This document shows, in pieces, positions 45,901-58,565 of a stretch of DNA of 64,000 nt. The position numbers and the translations under genes are program-made. Location of the stretch: positions 14,311,504 to 14,375,503 of the forward strand of contig NC_088298.1 in NCBI RefSeq assembly GCF_032854445.1, read 5' to 3'. The stretch comes from Liolophura sinensis. Its lineage: Eukaryota > Mollusca > Polyplacophora > Chitonida > Chitonidae. Under the pieces are notes generated by a model. The model worked only from the letters and a program-made list of their open reading frames with translations. It did not search any database and was not told where the DNA came from. Position 1 is the first letter of the stretch, and each line of letters begins with the position of its first letter.

Positions 45901-46750
45901 GTCAATTTGCCTTGACAGGTGCTAGCGCGCCAGCGGCGAGAAGACACTATCAATCAACTTTATCGACTACCAGTAGTTTAATGATAGCTATAAACTATGT
46001 CCACAGGCTGTAGAATGCTGTTTAGACATCACTGAGCAGACAAATTGGAATAGTGCTTCAGTTTACTATATACTTACGCCAATTAACACTACTTATTTTC
46101 TTTCTTTTTTTTTTTCTATTTTACGTTATGAAGTTTAGCTTAAGCGCATATTTTGTGGGTTAAGCTGGTTTTTATTGAAATGTAATTTCCGGGACACGCT
46201 GTAATAATTTTTATGCCCCTTTTTTACGCTACTTCATAAATAGTAGTAATAGTTAATAAATCATAGAAGGGTAACAAATATAGAGTACAATGTACGTTCA
46301 AAATTGAGGTCAAACAATAATAATATTTATATTTAGCGATTTCCAAATGGTGAAAAACTGCAAAAATAGTCATATCTTTCGGTCTACAATAAAACGTGTT
46401 TCGTTTATTCTGTCACATGTGGTGCTGTTGCTGCAGTGGTGATGCAGTTTGAATGTGTTTGTAATTATCCACTCATTGACCCTCAGTTACCGGTAATCAG
46501 AAACTTCTCCGTTCACTCATTTCAAGTGAAAGTCATGCCGCCATTCTAGATCCATATGTTCCTTGTACGGTGGACACAGTACAGTAAATTTTCCCAGCTT
46601 GTATATCTTGGATGATTAAGTGGGATGGGGAGAGTTAGTTTTTAATAAAGTGTAATTCAAGGTCAGCCTGAAATAAGGCTGCAAAGAGATGGCCTTAAAA
46701 TTCGTTAGATTACATTTGCGAAAAGTGACGGTCTTGTCCCTGCCACTGTC
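45901..46750. other. Intergenic stretch between the two head-to-head genes
   Basis: AT-rich, no repeats recognised. With the CRE-bearing edges it forms a shared divergent 5' region of roughly 1 kb. Confidence 0.5.
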
Positions 46751-46763
46751 GACGCAATCATGA

Positions 46764-46771
46764 TGACGTCA
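46764..46771. promoter_or_regulatory. CRE palindrome, receptor gene promoter
   Basis: A second perfect TGACGTCA, in a locally GC-rich island (46740-46860) that also contains TTGCGCATG and CGCGCGAG. It sits about 180 bp upstream of the first donor of the plus-strand gene. Confidence 0.6.
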
Positions 46772-46799
46772 CTGCGCCTCGGTAGTCGTCGAATGTAAC

Positions 46800-46949
46800 C
46801 GAGTTTTCCCGAAGAGAATTGCGCATGTTCAAACTTTGCGCGCGAGCGTTTCGTCGTCTGCTGCATGTGCACTCTGAGGAATTAAAAAGACTTTAATAAT
46901 TCATTAAGTACTATTATTGGCACCACCTCATTGAATGATCTGATAGAGG
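46800..46949 (+). other. Noncoding first exon of the receptor gene
   Basis: Ends at TGATAGAG|GGTAAGT or one base later; GT at 46950 matches GTAAGT. The 5' end is a guess inside the GC-rich island. A short upstream ORF (ATGTGCACTCTGAGG.., six codons) lies within it. Confidence 0.55.
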
Positions 46950-48078
46950 GTAAGTTTCTGATATTTCTTGATCATCGCATCAATCGAAAATGAATGAATT
47001 TGTAAAGAGTTGCAGTCCATGCAAAGATTATACAGAAAATTTTGTGTTCCGTTTGCTTTGGCACTTTGAAAATGGGCGCCAACTCTCCAAGGTGCTGTAC
47101 CCTCTTTTGTATCACTGTTTATAGGAAATGTGTGTATGATTTTGTTGCCCCTTTCGTCATATTTCTACAAAAAATGCTATTTTAGGGTTTATACCAGTCT
47201 GTCGGAAAGCATTTGCCAACGCAAAAGGTCGTGACCATTAGAAGAAGTGTGTATGTGCTTTGAGAGTTGGCATTAGGTGATTCCCTTGAAGTATTTTCAA
47301 TGTAATCGCCGTTTAACTTTCCCGACACTTAATACACATGCTGTATGTAGCCGAGATGTGCGTGTTTGGTAGCATTCCCAGAATTACTTCCCAAGCTGTG
47401 GCAATTAGAAAATGAAATCTGGAAAGATGAACTTTGAAGAGGTTTTTTTTTTTTTTTTTTTTCTTACCTTTTCGTTGTAAATTTTCGGTGTCAAAAATGA
47501 GAATAGCATACAAAACCAGCAGAATGCAATTATTTCATCATTAATAATATACAGCTGTCAGATTCATTCATATGTGAATGAATTACACTTAGTGTCAAAG
47601 CCTCTGTCTTGAAAAGCTGGGTGACAAGAATCAAGACAGACCTAGTCTGAATTGCTTTCCCAAATTGTGAAAAAAAGAATGTCAGTGTATTAAAAAAGCT
47701 GTTTTAAGTTTCAGTGGATAATATGGAAACATAATTTTCTGTCTTTTCCGCTTTTGCCTGGTGTGACATCATGCAAGAACACATGATGTCACCCAATGCT
47801 GCTTGATCATTGACACAGTGCTTTAAAACACTTTCTGATGTCATTCTATCATGATTGCTTCACTTGATATCTGCCTGATTCAGTGTCACATAAGGAATAT
47901 TATCGCCTCACACCAAGCAAATTTTTAGAAACTGCTCAAGATATTTTTGTTGCTCTGTTATTCATTATAACTGCTTTTGATCCTTGGTGTATGCGCTGTT
48001 CAAAAGGATTTTAACATTTCTGTCCAGTTTCTTTTAGAACTGAAGTAGCACTTATCATGGATATTCTTTTATTTACAG
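46950..48078. other. Intron 1 of the receptor gene
   Basis: Poly-T at 47442-47462; otherwise nothing recognised. Confidence 0.5.
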
Positions 48079-48252
48079 GTACTTATGGCATAGTATCAAC
48101 AGACATGGGAAAATTGTACACACTGTTTTTTGTAATCAGTTTTCTTATCTCTTCCTGCTTGACTGCAACTTACAATGTTTTGGTAATACTGCCCTACAAG
48201 AAGCCAAGTGGATTCAAGTTTCCATTTGGAGCTGAACTTTCTGGTGCTGCAG
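48079..48252 (+). CDS. Receptor exon 2: start and signal peptide
   Basis: Acceptor TTTTATTTACAG|GTACTT and donor GCTGCAG|GTCTGT. Start at 48105 (GACATGG, good context). MGKLYTLFFVISFLISSCLT is a signal peptide; mature ATYNVLVILPYKKPSGFKFP then FGAELSGAA, typical of the N-terminal strand and first helix of the ligand-binding fold. Ends in phase 1. An earlier ATG at 48057 lies in the intron. Confidence 0.88.
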
Positions 48253-50848
48253 GTCTGTGGTATAGTTGTAAATTTATCTAAACAAATAACTTTGTGTTCT
48301 GTAAAAAACATACGTTTACTTTCAGTACTTGATGTCTTGATATGTGTAACATAAGTTTATTGAGTTAATGTGTTGAAAAAGTAACAGAATGTGCATAGCT
48401 AATACTGAAACTGGGTTTAATTATTCTTCTTTGGCTCAGTTGGCCTGTATGGTTTAGCAAACCTACCTAACCATCTAATTTTGATGACACTGGTGCTTTA
48501 CTGCCTTACTGACACAAATTTTCATCAAAAGATTTCGTCCTGCTGTTTTCATAGAGGCTCTCAAACGGATAATTAATCTATTCTGTACTAAAGACACGTT
48601 CATATGCCACATCTGTGAGGCATGAACACAATCCAATTTTGAATAGCTTGGCAACATTTTTTTTCATGAGTTGACTGTGCAACACCAGACCCCTTTGACA
48701 CAGTTCTGTAGTCCCAAGTTTTTTCTAGTTTCCTTTCTATATAGAAGAGGAACCACTTGCTGTTTCTGTGGCAGCCTCAATGTCACTGTCATACAACTTC
48801 GTCGTTTTTTGTGTACCATAGAATTCACCCAGCCTTTTTACTGCCATGTCAGTCTCTTGTTCATTCTGAGAAAGTACTGATAGTTCTAGTGGGTCTCGAT
48901 ACCATAAAAGCCCACAATGCATTTGCACTGGCACGCTTTCCTTACTTTAATGACCCATGCTTGTCCCAAACATATATTGCACTGACTCCGGAAAATCGTT
49001 GAGCCACCTCCTCAATCATCAGGGGCATTATCTTGTGCTACTAAAGTTTGAGAGACCGTTAACATCTCGAGATCAGCCAGAGTCACGCAACATATCGCCT
49101 GTTTCAGTCATCTGCAGTTAATATTTTCACCAGGATTGTTTATATATTTTCCCATCGTGAAGCCAAATCACAAGATTCTTTTTAATTCAGTTTTTTACGA
49201 TTGATGCCCTTTAATGCAAACTCCTCACCCAGAGTCTCTTTCATTTCTCTGAATCGATCATGACTTTTATTCAATTCTCGGAGTCCAGCTAGCTAGTAAT
49301 ACATTATTACTTATGCTGAGCCATCATACAGTGTGTGGCTCCTTAACTTTGAAAGCTGGATCATCAAGAAACTCTTGAATTTTTTTCCAGCTTTCTGATC
49401 TTGATGGATGAGTTATTCAGAATAGTCAAAACAGTAAATTGAACTTTCATATGAAATTTTCAAGCACTGAAATATTCTTCAATGAATTTCCACATGCAAA
49501 TGCGTGTCTGTGAACAATGCAGTGGCTATGCGATAGAAATGGTAAGTATTTTGACTTTATCTGAATGCCATCTCCAGCCCTACGCCCCTCATGACTCAAG
49601 CCCTGTCACTTCCTAAACTGACCAGTCTATCCTTCCCAGTTTAAGGCACGACAACAGTGGTGTAACTTAAATTTTTTTTGGTGCTTGCCACCAGGACAGG
49701 CTGACTTTAGGTGCAGGCTGGAAAGGGCCTGACATCAGGGTAGGTAATAGCCTTAATCTGCCTGCCCACAACCATTGTTTGACAGAGCCAAATATTACCA
49801 ACTAAAATACCTTTGATAGAATGGATGACACAGTGAAGCACAAGCATAACATATATTATATAAATTGATCATTCTCCTGTCCTGGTCATACTAGCTCAAT
49901 TAAATTAAATGCTGAGGTCTATAGTTTTCAGCAATTTCTAATATTTACCGGCCTTAACATTTAATCATTGAATTAAAAAGGCCGATAGGTCCATTTCACA
50001 AAGCGCTTTGCTGAACGAAGTGGGCATTTAAATCCACTTTGAAACACGCCAATTTTTGGTGTGCATTAAAGAGAATAGGACCTTTATTACCACTCCTGCG
50101 AGAATAAATTCATTCCAGAGTCGAAATGTTGAATTCCACAGAAATATTTCCTTCTCCCTCGTCAAAATAACTTCATGCTGTCAAAGCAAGAGAGGTGTAC
50201 TTAAATCTCAGAACCGCGTGTCAAAAGACACGGAAATCAATCTAACAAGACAAGACCACAAAAGCAGTCTTAAATGACAACTAACGATGATTGTCTTGGA
50301 TGTACAATAGAAAGAACAATTTTCCAGTCAAGGTTTGCAGATGTTTTCCATGTTTTCTACCTGTGGCCTCAGATACAATTTGGATTTTGGATGCACCCAA
50401 AGCGTTGCGCATGCACGCAGCGATATTGAAAACGAAAAAGTCAACAATGTATCAGGTTTTCTGCATATAACATGTCTGAAATTGATTGAAACTTACAGGG
50501 ATGATCGAAAAGACCCCTCACTTCTCAGTCCACACCAGAAATCGGCATGTGCTGCTGTTTTGGAGTGGATTTAACGGCCAACTGTGTTCCACAAAGTGCC
50601 TACATTATGAATTGAGTATCAGAAATTGTTGAAAACAGACCTCAACGTTTAATTTAATTGAACTATGGTGATACAACCTCTTGCGATTAGATGATAGACA
50701 ACTGGTAGCTTTAAGACTGTTTGGATTTTTCACAGCAAAGTTCGTTAGAAAACAGTGCACACCACAAAATTTCAGCTTCTTTTACATTTATTTTACCTTC
50801 ATTTATGAAATATATTTATATATATATATATGAAATGATGTTTTCCAG
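48253..50848. other. Intron 2 of the receptor gene
   Basis: Contains the inverted-repeat element at 49888-50668 and a TA microsatellite at 50815-50831 close to the exon 3 acceptor. 48300-49880 shows nothing coding. Confidence 0.5.
49888..50668. mobile_element. Long inverted-repeat (MITE-like) element
   Basis: Left end CAATTAAATTAAATGCTGAG then GTCT..TTTTCAGCAATTTCT; the right end reversed reads CAATTAAATTAAACGTTGAG then GTCT..TTTTCAACAATTTCT. About 50-bp imperfect terminal inverted repeats around about 670 bp. Short open frames inside are not family-recognisable. The ends are shared with the foldback at 45348-45453. Confidence 0.72.
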
Positions 50849-50950
50849 TTTCACTTGCAAATGAGGACATTGTACTAAGTGGACTGCTTGGAACAAGCAC
50901 CCTGGACATAGACTACAAAGACAGTCACTGCAATGTGGTATACAGTCTTG
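50849..50950 (+). CDS. Receptor exon 3
   Basis: Acceptor GATGTTTTCCAG|TTTCAC and donor AGTCTTG|GTAAGT. Phase 1-1: VSLANEDIVLSGLLGTSTL then DIDYKDSHCNVVYSL. The Asp-Ser-x-Cys pattern matches a conserved disulphide cysteine in the family. Confidence 0.9.
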
Positions 50951-51885
50951 GTAAGTTCATAGTTAATACTGAAAATACAGTATTGACTCTTACATTATTG
51001 TTGACAAGCGTTACAGCTTGAGGCTGTACATTTCGCCAGTAACTTATCCAAGGCGAATGGACTAATGAGAAGACTAAAATTTTCTCTGAATTGTGATAAT
51101 AAAAATATTTTCTATAGGACTATTAGGATGTTCCCACCTCAGCATACAGTTTTATATATTTGAAGATTGAGTCTACTGATGTAAAGAATTCTTTGGTAGA
51201 CAAAAATGAAACCAGCAATCTTGCCATTACAAGCAAGCAGTTCTATTGCCCTTATGAGCAAAGTGTAGATCTCACGGAGTTATCATTTTATATCATTTCC
51301 AATAAATCAAAAATATCTCCCAAGTATACATATAAACTATTATAATTAACCAGCATCAATCACACCGAAACGTTTGACAGCCAGGTGTGACTATCACACT
51401 ATCGCCGCTGCTCTGATTTTAATCTCCAAGCTGTAAGTCTTTTAATATATAACTCATTCCATAAAATGTAAATTTTATCTCTTCTATGTAAACTATGCAG
51501 GCCCCGTCTGAACGAATATGTTGGGCTAACTGGGATAGAGCAGAGAAAAAGAGAAACATTAGTCATGATTTAAATAGGCAATCATTTAGAAATGCCCCCC
51601 CCCCCTCCCCAAAAAAAATTATGGCAGATAATTTCATATGATCAGATAGGACAACAAAATTTTAGCACAGACAATGTATTCTATTTTCTGCTGTAGGTGT
51701 TGCAGTGGTGAAAACAATTTAAGCTTTAATGCAGGTAAAAATGGAAGGTACAGTAATATTATAAGACTAGTAAAAAAACATAAAAATCAGCAAAAGACAT
51801 GACAATGTCAAACATTCACAAATTTGAGAATTATAGGGAACCATGCATGGCAAGCTTGACTACACCCATTTTTTTTTATTCACAG

Positions 51886-52049
51886 GTAATGCTGCTGATG
51901 CACTTTATTCAAAGACATACCACATTATAATTGGTCCCCAGTGTTCACAATCCTGTAGTCATGTGGCTCGACTGGCAGCTTATAAAAACATTCCTGATTT
52001 TACTGGAGTCTGCCAGGACACAGAGATGTTGGATAAAACTCAGTTCAAG
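51886..52049 (+). CDS. Receptor exon 4: signature motif
   Basis: Acceptor TTTTATTCACAG|GTAATG and donor TTCAAG|GTAACT. Phase 1-0. GNAADALYSKTYHIIIGPQC then SQSCSHVARLAAYKNIPDF and GVCQDTEMLDKTQFK. Contains GPxCxxxCxxVARLAA, the strongest family marker in the window. Confidence 0.94.
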
Positions 52050-52779
52050 GTAACTTCATGATCATGACTGCCATGAAAGTTGCTGCTGTTCCATTACCAG
52101 ATTGCATGCGGCATGAAGGATATGTAATTAAGACCATGATATCATGCAAAGTTTTGTGTACCAGCATGTTGCATTAACTTGGAAAACAAATATTAGGGCT
52201 AGGTTCGTGTAAATTTGGTTAGAAATGAACTTACCCTTAAGCAGAAGTGGACAAATTATGTGGAATTGAACGAATGCGACCCAAATATAACTGGCAGGAA
52301 TAACAACCCATGCAATTTTTTTTTAGAGAATATTGTGGAAGCAACAACTGTTTTTCACTTGCGCTCATTATCGCCTATCGCCTAACTTAAAATACTACAG
52401 TCTGTAAGATTGCATTGCTAAGAATGTTGTTGTTTTCGTAACATGCGCATGTCCATAACAGTTGGTATGGTAGGATAAGAAATATAATTCATCAACTTTT
52501 TCAAATGCCATCACACTCACAGAAGTTACATGTATGCCTGCGTCTAATGCCAGTTGCCAGCATCACTTTTTATTAATGATTTTTAAATACATGTATGATG
52601 TAAGGCTCTATAAGCATACATACATACAAAAATTTGTTGGTGATGCCTTGAAAAAGATAAGTATGTCTAATTAAACCATAGAATCCATGCAGTTACATGT
52701 AGTTTTAGTTTTTTTAATTTTGTTAAATCACATGGTTGCTGAAGCTTAATTGCAATACTTGCAATTCATCTAATTTCAG

Positions 52780-53038
52780 ACTCTAACAAGATTCCTAGGT
52801 ACTTTCACAATGGTGGGCAAAGCAGTTGTTGGATTCATGGCACACAAGGGCTGGGACAGACTTGGTATCATTGCAGAAACACATGTGGATAAGATTTGGT
52901 TATTGTCCCAAGAAGGGGTAGCAACTGAATCTGCATTGGCAGGTTATAATGTTGCGAAAAGCATAGCCATAGGAAGTCCTGCATATGCTTCTGCAACTAA
53001 GGAGCAGATTCTGGATGAAGTAGCCAATGCTTCACGAA
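52780..53038 (+). CDS. Receptor exon 5
   Basis: Acceptor CTAATTTCAG|ACTCTA and donor TCACGAA|GTAGGT. Phase 0-1. TLTRFLGTFTMVGKAVVGFM, KGWDRLGIIAETHVDKIWLL, ALAGYNVAKSIAIG and EQILDEVANASR. It corresponds to the T(L/x)TRxxxxxxxxG..F..HxGW linker strand between lobes. NAS is a possible N-glycosylation site. Confidence 0.92.
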
Positions 53039-53775
53039 GTAGGTCTTTTATTTCCTTATTTTTATAATTTGAAAATGTATAGTCAGTACATTAAGTACGG
53101 ATCTTACAGAGTTATATCTGTGTGCATGCATGGTCATGTTCGTACAGCACTAAAAATTAAGAAGAATCATTTTACACTGGATTAGAAGATTGAAAGAAAT
53201 AAAAAGGGTAGAGAATAAGCACTGGTCCTCTGGTCTGACACGAGTGGAATTTCAGCAGAGTTTAACAAGAGGTGGTCAGGTTATGTTACCTACATTTATA
53301 AACAGTGGGAAAATTAAGGAAAAGATACACAGGTGGTCCAAGTGGTAGTAGAATGCTTCATTTTCTTCTCTGACGTTGCAGTGCCTGTGTACTGTGTGTG
53401 TATATGTTTTACAAGCTCGCGTGCACTGCTAATTATGACGTTATAAAGAAAAGAACAAATCAGTTCACAACTTCCATCTTGACCATCTTGTACCATCTTG
53501 ACACAGGCGGGAAGGAGTTTTACGAGTGTCCCATTGTCTAAAAAAATTGTGCTTCTCGTAGATTCTATACAGTTTGATCATGTTTACCTTTGTTTAACTG
53601 AAGGAGCAGCTTATATCGCGGAGTCCTCAGGGAAGTGTACTGGTCCAGTGAAAACGTAAAAGGCAGTTGTGACATTTTAGTGCAGAATGTACATGTGTCT
53701 GATAACTAATGATAGCTGTATGTTACAAATTGTTTTATGTTTATTCATTTTCTTTTATTTGTCTTGTTCATACAG

Positions 53776-53921
53776 TTATTGTGCTGGCTGTAAGAGGGAA
53801 CACACTTCGGGAACTTATGCTCTATGCTCACTCTAAAGGATATATGGATGGGAGATACTTTTTTATTTGCCTCTACTATTACGAGCAACCCAATGTTTTT
53901 GGTGATTTTTCATTCATACGA
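53776..53921 (+). CDS. Receptor exon 6
   Basis: Acceptor TTGTTCATACAG|TTATTG and donor ATACGA|GTAAGT. Phase 1-0. IIVLAVRGNTLRELMLYAHS then KGYMDGRYFFICLYYYEQPN. Matches the (I/V)xLxxxGxxxRxxMLxAxxxGM segment of the family, with Y in place of the usual Met after KG. Confidence 0.92.
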
Positions 53922-54124
53922 GTAAGTATAACATAGCTAAATTGCTGAAGCAGAAGATGCTACATACCACCCCCATGACTGAGTTATTTCCATCGTTGAT
54001 AGAATGTAGTAAAGCAAATTGAATCACTTAGAATTGAATCTGATTTTCACTAGAAGGAAGGAATTGTTGGGAACACAAATACTAATTACACTAACATTAG
54101 TTAGTTTTAACTTCTTCACTTAGT

Positions 54125-54318
54125 GTTTAGCGTTAAGGGAATAGTGCAACGACTGGTTAATTCGTGTCAGTATAGTGGCTAGGGTGGGGGCGGCTTACTT
54201 GGCTTCGGTAAGTCGTCTCGGTGAAGCAGCACTTGATAAAAGGGCGGTGGAAATCCATTCTCTGAGGACTCCTTTGTTAAATTGTTAAGCACGACATTAA
54301 ACCCTAAGCACTCATTTA
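54125..54318 (+). repeat. SINE family 1, 5'-truncated copy
   Basis: Starts in the body (AGTGCAACGACTGGTTAATT, GGGCGGCTTACTTGGCTTCG) and ends AAACCCTAAGCACTCATT. The tRNA-like head is missing. Confidence 0.75.
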
Positions 54319-54568
54319 CCCGGTGTTGGTATTAAAAATATCATTTTAAGGTGTTAATTGGCTTCTGAAAATGCATTTTTGTATACCAAACTTCAGGTGG
54401 CCTAAAGTGATTCAAAAATTTCAGGAGCATATTCTTGTGGCTCTGTTGTTACTGACTTTAAGCAGATGCCATAAAGCAGTGGATACTGGATCAGCATTAT
54501 GACAAGTCTTCTGATTGGCTTGTATTCTTAAGTGTGTATAAAATATTATTGTACCTACCTTTTTTCAG

Positions 54569-54724
54569 AATGATGCCAATGATGCTGTGGCTCTGGAGGC
54601 CTATCACCATGTTGTGTTCATACAATACTACACCAGACAATCTCCTGAATTGACAGCCTTTGATACACGCATGAGAGCAGCTGCTCTAACATTGTTCAAT
54701 CACACTTTTCAACCTACTGACAGC
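54569..54724 (+). CDS. Receptor exon 7
   Basis: Acceptor CTACCTTTTTTCAG|AATGAT and donor GACAGC|GTAAGT. 52 codons, phase 0-0: NDANDAVALEAYHHVVFIQ, YTRQSPELTAFDTRMRAAA and TLFNHTFQPTDS. NHT is a possible N-glycosylation site. Confidence 0.91.
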
Positions 54725-56990
54725 GTAAGTATATTTACATTTATATCTTTGTTGAGGAAGTTGTAACAGTGGTTGTTTCCTAAGGCTAACCAAAACTATT
54801 TATATGATTGATAAACACTGTTTTTTGCCTGATATCTGAATACAGTCATATATGAATGGTTAATAACCAAGGAAGTTTGACATGTTACTGATAAACTTTT
54901 GTCACGTGTCTTAAATTGTGACATTCAGATATGAAGTAAACCAGGAAATTGCTTGGAATTTTATTAAGGCCTCCAATGCCTTTAATTGGTTTGGAATGTT
55001 GCCTTGGGAGCAATTGAGAAATATTATATTTGGGTTTTGAAGTATTTGATTTTCAGAAGAAACCTACCTAACTGAAACAGGCACAGTGGAGGTATATATA
55101 CCTCCATGCAGGCACCAAAAACAGTAAAAACGCTATATTCTTGATTTTTGTCCTAACTTACAGCAGTATCCTCTTGTTAATTTCCGCTACTAATAGTACG
55201 ATAGTGTTTAATTAGATGGGAAACTAATGCGTGCTCTTATTGGTCCATTACCTAATGTCAGCCAATGAAATGCATTGTTAATAATGTTATATTATGTACC
55301 AGAGCCTGTCAGATAATTCTGATATACCATTGTTATGTCACTTGACAGAAATCAGGAAAGAAGGTCTAGCAGTATTGAAAGTTGACATATAATGATAATG
55401 ACAAGGCCAAAATTACAATATTATATGTTTGATGTTACGCGACCAACCCCTCAAAAAAAGGTCCGACTGAAATTCTTTTTTCATGTTTTTAGAGATGCCA
55501 AATTCTTTTATTTTATGTCATTTAATGTTTTTTTTGGGCAATCGTTTGAAATGCCCCTTTGTTCATACAAGTAACGGGCACTAAGGATATCCAGTCTAAG
55601 GATGGCTTACATTTACTGATATGTGCAGACTGAAGCTGTCTTTAGCCAGGACAACCTGTGCAACCGATTATGACATTGTATCTGTATTCAGCTACCACAT
55701 TAGCAAAGCTTGCTGCATACGCAATACTTAATATCCAAATCCACGTAATACATGGTCTATCTGCAAGCACAAAGATATTAAGGCACTGACCTTAATGGAC
55801 ATTCCCTCAAAAAATCTGTTGAATTCGAAGATAAGGTCTGGTTGAGCTACTCACTGCGTGATGCCGTCTACTCGATTGATTTAAATTGGTACATCATGAA
55901 AAAATGTACTACAGTGTTAGCCAGATACTTTTAAAATGACAAGAAACTGATGCTGTGACTGTGAGGTTTTTTTTTTTTTTTTTGCACCATCTAAATATCA
56001 GCCACATGCGAGGAGGTGCTGCGTGTGAAAACAATAGCTGTACATTTGTGAGTAGGGCTCAGAAAGTGAGATATTATGGAATTACCACTCGCATACGCCA
56101 TGAAATGAGATAAAATTTGTCTGGAAGACCACAAAGCCATCAGCCAAAGGCATGCAAGTGTTTTCTCGTATTTCTCTGTTCCCAAATCTTACGTTTTACT
56201 ATTGATAGCTGTGAACTAGACCTTACCCAATATTAAAAGTTCACAGCCGATTTGTTGGCTGACAATTTCTGTCCCGCTGATGAACAAGGCAGACCTTAAA
56301 GCTTTTCGATGTGTGTTCATATCCGACACCCAAAGATCAAAATAGCTGTGAAGTGTTTTCACCTATATCCATTTGGATATCTGTAAAATAAAGTTGCCAT
56401 ATTTTAGGGGGCTGTATACTTTACCAAACTGATGACCAATGTCCTTGTGTCAAACCCCTATCCAAGATTTGAAAGGGGCATGGTGGAATAGCTATCTGAA
56501 AGGGCATGCACCATGAGCGTAGCCAACGTCACCATAAGGCTGGGGTCCAGGGCTAGGCGCCCCCTGGAAGCTATAGATCCCCGATGCCCTGGGAAGCAAT
56601 CTAAGCCATTCATAGCCATTAAATTCTACCACAGTTTAACTACATTTCATGTGAAGAAAACCAGTTTTTCACATTTTGTCAGTGTTAAATCCAGGAATTC
56701 TTGTAGAGTCAAATCAAATGACATTTGAAAACTGAAAATTTGAAGATAAATGTGGAGTAATTACGCCGATGCATTCAACCCTGTATTTGCCTAGGGAGTA
56801 TTACTGCGATGAATATCAAAAAGCAATCAATCATGTGAACGAAATGTTGATGCACAAGTTACCCTAAAAAAATCCATTCCAAGTAATTACTGTCAAGAAA
56901 AATATAAACTGAATAAAAGGCTTATTCACTTGAATAAGACTGAATCATGTAGTGTTATGCAGAATTGACATAAAAGATGGCGGTGTCATG

Positions 56991-58370
56991 CAGGGTGTGC
57001 ACAGTCCTTGAGACTCCTTGAAAATGCTTGAAAAATACAATTTCATTTTCAAGTACTTGAAAATCCTTAAAAAAGACAAATACTCCTGGATACTCCTTGA
57101 AAATCTTAGTTTGTCCCGAACTTAAATATTGTCTGCTGACTGCCGGGTTTGTATATAGGGATCTCGCTGATAATTCTCCCATAATGAGGGCTTCTGCTCG
57201 CACTCGACATTGTCGCAAATTTAGACCAATTTTTTGAAATGGCGATAAACTTTGAAAAAATACGAATGTTTTTGGCAACAAATTTATTTACTTAAGAAAA
57301 AATGCAAACGTTATATAAAATTACCATGAGAGTTTTCTGGGGTTTTTAGCACATTTTCGCAGTTTTGCTAGTGAAAATAATCCACTTACTTTCATTTCCA
57401 ACGCACTCAACTCAGAGAAACAGCAACAACACAGTTGTATGGCGATTACTTGACAGAAATCTACAAAGGGGGTTCAGCTTGGTTGAAAGTTGACTTACAT
57501 TAAATAACGCTTGAAATCATTTTTGTCAAAAAACGAATGAGAATCATGGCATTTTGGGGATGCCATTCATTGCCAATTGTAAAAAAAAACTTTTCCTCCT
57601 AAAAAACTATTGTTTTGGATCCGAAGTAAATTAAATGTTCCAGAATAAATGTGTACGCTATCTGGTTTTCTCCTGTCAGACTGTGTTACTCCAATGTACT
57701 GATCATAATGTTGCATATAAATAAACTGAATTTACAAATTAATTTTGTAGCAAATTTTTCTGATAGAGGAAATTACATTTTACTATAATCCTACAGACAG
57801 GTTGAAAAAGGATTGATTTTTTTTTCAAAAAAACAAAATCATGCTGCCAAGCAGTGATCCATTATTTTGAGGGCAATTGTTCTAGATGTAACTTTTGATA
57901 AACTCCAGATATAGCTGGAAGAGACCAAACTGATTCTAGCAGCTACACCAAGGCAGATAAAAATAAATTACGGAAGGAGACCCATAAGAGTCATGGCCGC
58001 TAAGGAAGTATGGCTAAAGAAATATAGTATCTATTACAAAGTCTGATGAGTGGCTAAAGTGACTGGCTAAAAAAAATACTGACCCAGAGGAAGCCCTGCA
58101 TAATGATATATGGCGTTAATTTTTTTACTGAGCCAAGGCCGGATCAAAGAATGTGTCACATTACAGAGTTGAAGGGCGGATATTTCTTGCAAAAGCAAGC
58201 GTACTATTCAATATACATGCATACAAATTAAAGCATCTATAATTTAGACTTAAAATATAGTCTATAATTTGCATCAGGGTATGTTTAAACTAGCCTTGAA
58301 AATGACAGAAAACTCCTGGAAAGCTTGAAAACTACTTGAATTTCATTTTCATATAGCTATATGAACCCTG
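56991..58370. mobile_element. Non-autonomous DNA transposon, 1,380 bp
   Basis: Starts CAGGGTGTGCACAGTCCTTG and ends (reversed) CAGGGTTCATATAGCTATAT. Both sides are flanked by TCATG (56986-56990 and 58371-58375), a perfect 5-bp duplication. Subterminal CTTGAAAA motifs occur at both ends. No transposase frame is visible. CAGGG termini recall hAT-type elements, but the 5-bp duplication is shorter than their usual 8 bp. Confidence 0.7.
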
Positions 58371-58565
58371 TCATGGGAAATCCAAGGAAATCATGGTAAA
58401 TAATCCACAATTAAATCATTAATATTATATGAGACAGCTGTCCATGTTTTGTTCCCATTTGGGACGTATGTTTTATGTTTTTGACACAGCCAGGGCTCAG
58501 TATAACATAGTAATGTCAGCTTGTCCTCATCACTCCATTCATAATTTATTAAAAGCCAGTCAAAA

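Larger units (their letters stand above)
50951..54568. other. Introns 3 to 6 of the receptor gene
   Basis: 50951-51885 has a C-rich run at about 51594-51608. 52050-52779 and 53039-53775 show nothing. 53922-54568 carries a truncated SINE at 54125-54318. Confidence 0.5.
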
